A DNA stretch of 64,000 nucleotides from Gemmatimonas sp. (GTDB taxonomy: Bacteria; Gemmatimonadota; Gemmatimonadetes; Longimicrobiales; Longimicrobiaceae), in assembly GCA_009380025.1 (NCBI GenBank), contig WHSP01000003.1, positions 30,644-94,643 on the forward strand, in the 5' to 3' direction. A program made the position numbers and the translations under genes. The notes under the pieces are model-generated. The model made no database searches. It was not told the DNA's origin and was given only the letters and a program-made list of their open reading frames with translations. Shown here in pieces: positions 63,023 to 64,000 of the stretch; position 1 is the stretch's first letter; each line of letters begins with the position of its first letter.

Positions 63023-64000
63023 CTAACTCTCCGAACCCGCGCTCTCTTCGGCGTCTGTCCGCTCCATCTTCTCGGGTGCGGATACCCCGAGGATTGCGAG
63101 GCCATTGCGTAGGACGATCTGGACCGCGCGGGCGAGGACGAGGCGGGCATTCGAGAGATCGTCGGGAACCCCGACGACACGAAGGGAAGGGTCGAGGTTC
63201 CCCACATGGTACCACGAGTTGACCGCGCCCGCGACCTCCTCCAGGTACTCACAGATGAGGTGGGGCGTGCGACGCTCCGCGGCGATCGCGACGAGCTCTG
63301 GGAAGCGGAGGAGTAGCTTCACCAGGTCGAGCTCATTGTCGTGCTTCAACAGGTCGAGGGTTGCCGCGTCGGGATCGATCGAGTCAGCGGCACCGATGCC
63401 GGCGCGTCGAAAGATCGAGCACATTCGAGCGTGGGCATACTGGACTTTGTAGACGGGGTTCTTGTCCGACTGATCCAGCGCGAGGTCGAGATCGAAGGTG
63501 AGCTGAGCCTCTGCGCGTCGCATGAGGAAGAAGTAGCGCGCGACGTCGACGCCGACTTCCTCGTAGAGGTCTCGAAGGGAAACCGAGTCTCCGGCACGTT
63601 TCGAGAATTTGACCTCCACGCCGCCGCGCATGACCAGCACCATCTGGTGCAGGACGTACTCGGGATAGCCTTCCGGGAGACCGAGCGCGCGCAGGCCCGC
63701 ACGCACGCGAGCAACCGTTCCGTGGTGGTCGGAGCCCTGGATGTTGACCACCCTCTCGTAGCCCCGTTCCCACTTCGTCAGATGGTATGCGACGTCGGGA
63801 AGGAAGTAGGTTGGGTGGCCGGACGACTTGACCATGACTCGATCTTTGTCATCACCGAACTCAGTCGTACGCAGCCAGAGAGCGCCGTCGTGCTCGTAGG
63901 CCAGGCCGGTGGTTTTCAGTCGCTCGATTGTGTCCGCAACCCGACCGTCCGAGTAAAGGTAGGACTCGAGGAAGAAGTTGTCGAAATGAATGCCAAACCC
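63023..64000 (-). CDS. argS: Arginyl-tRNA synthetase, 5' end cut by window
   Basis: The C-terminal ~325 residues of a class I synthetase. The frame is open to the window edge, with no start inside. It shows [33 protein letters not shown] (split by turns), the [19 protein letters not shown] segment, and a KMSKR-equivalent in [16 protein letters not shown], typical of ArgS, which often has a degenerate KMSKS. The anticodon-binding DALR domain follows ([14 protein letters not shown]), ending [22 protein letters not shown]. It charges tRNA-Arg. Confidence 0.93.
   Translation of the reverse strand, partial: GFGIHFDNFFLESYLYSDGRVADTIERLKTTGLAYEHDGALWLRTTEFGDDKDRVMVKSSGHPTYFLPDVAYHLTKWERGYERVVNIQGSDHHGTVARVRAGLRALGLPEGYPEYVLHQMVLVMRGGVEVKFSKRAGDSVSLRDLYEEVGVDVARYFFLMRRAEAQLTFDLDLALDQSDKNPVYKVQYAHARMCSIFRRAGIGAADSIDPDAATLDLLKHDNELDLVKLLLRFPELVAIAAERRTPHLICEYLEEVAGAVNSWYHVGNLDPSLRVVGVPDDLSNARLVLARAVQIVLRNGLAILGVSAPEKMERTDAEESAGSES

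Overview
The window is GC-rich DNA from a Gram-negative, lipopolysaccharide-bearing bacterium. It carries a full Kdo pathway (kdsA, kdsB, kdsC, kdsD), LPS-transport genes (lptB, an enlarged LptA-like protein, lptC), secreted beta-barrel-like proteins and a phosphotransferase (PTS) cluster with HPr kinase. The mix of gene families and order (rpoN-lptB-lptA-lptC-kdsD-kdsC-kdsA-pyrG-kdsB, a YfhO/glycosyltransferase block, an archaeal-type Cdc48 ATPase) suggests Gemmatimonadota. That is inference from gene content; no 16S rRNA gene is present. Most of the window is chromosomal core. I see no transposase, prophage, CRISPR array or recognisable defence island.

Layout. 1-815: 3' part of a rhomboid protease. 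848-976: first copy of a two-hairpin repeat. 1027-8152: surface-glycan block (a Dpm1-like GT2, two GT4 transferases, a methyltransferase, a YfhO-like membrane protein and a flippase-like membrane protein). 8219-8695: greA. 8734-19408, minus strand: a polyprenyl GT2, rpoN, the lpt genes, Kdo synthesis and CTP synthase, with kdsB at the promoter end. 19485-23737: a bactofilin-like beta-barrel protein, pabA/trpG, a Xer recombinase, DedA and ispF. 23890-29851: fatty-acid and phospholipid operon (DUF177, rpmF, plsX, fabH, fabD, fabG, acpP, fabF). 29920-34881: holin-like protein, ndk, an EIIA-CBS fusion, sucCD and carbamate kinase. 35075-40580: UPF0182, phosphohexomutase, RidA and heptose-7-P kinase. 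40759-43524: a Cdc48-type AAA+ ATPase convergent with tmRNA (ssrA). 43691-46538: dus, a PtsN-like EIIA, a short zinc-ribbon protein and a secreted FlgD-like protein. 46759-54585: recO, a hypothetical protein, a bifunctional nuclease, and a complete mannose-type PTS (ptsI, ptsH, IID, IIC, IIB, IIA) with hprK. 54719-64000: GT4, nusB, riboflavin genes (ribH, ribBA, ribE, ribD), a secreted protein whose 5' end runs through the second repeat copy, purM, a PfkB kinase and the 3' part of argS.

How the parts fit. The kds/lpt run makes Kdo, activates it with CTP (pyrG supplies CTP for kdsB) and carries LPS to the outer membrane. RfaE1 and the hexomutase feed inner-core sugars, and the glycosyltransferase clusters build surface polymers. 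The fab operon supplies acyl chains. Three EIIA-like proteins (PtsN-like, EIIA-CBS, EIIA-Man), HPr, EI and HPr kinase suggest an extensive PTS signalling network near sigma-54 genes.

The most unusual features are the enlarged LptA-like protein with two in-frame tandem repeats, the HprK-plus-complete-mannose-PTS operon, the Cdc48/tmRNA pair joined by degenerate tandem repeats, the two-hairpin repeat read through at the start of a secreted protein, and two predicted leaderless promoters. The only gap above 300 bases without a gene is 44690-45161, described below. No wholly new multi-gene system is evident.
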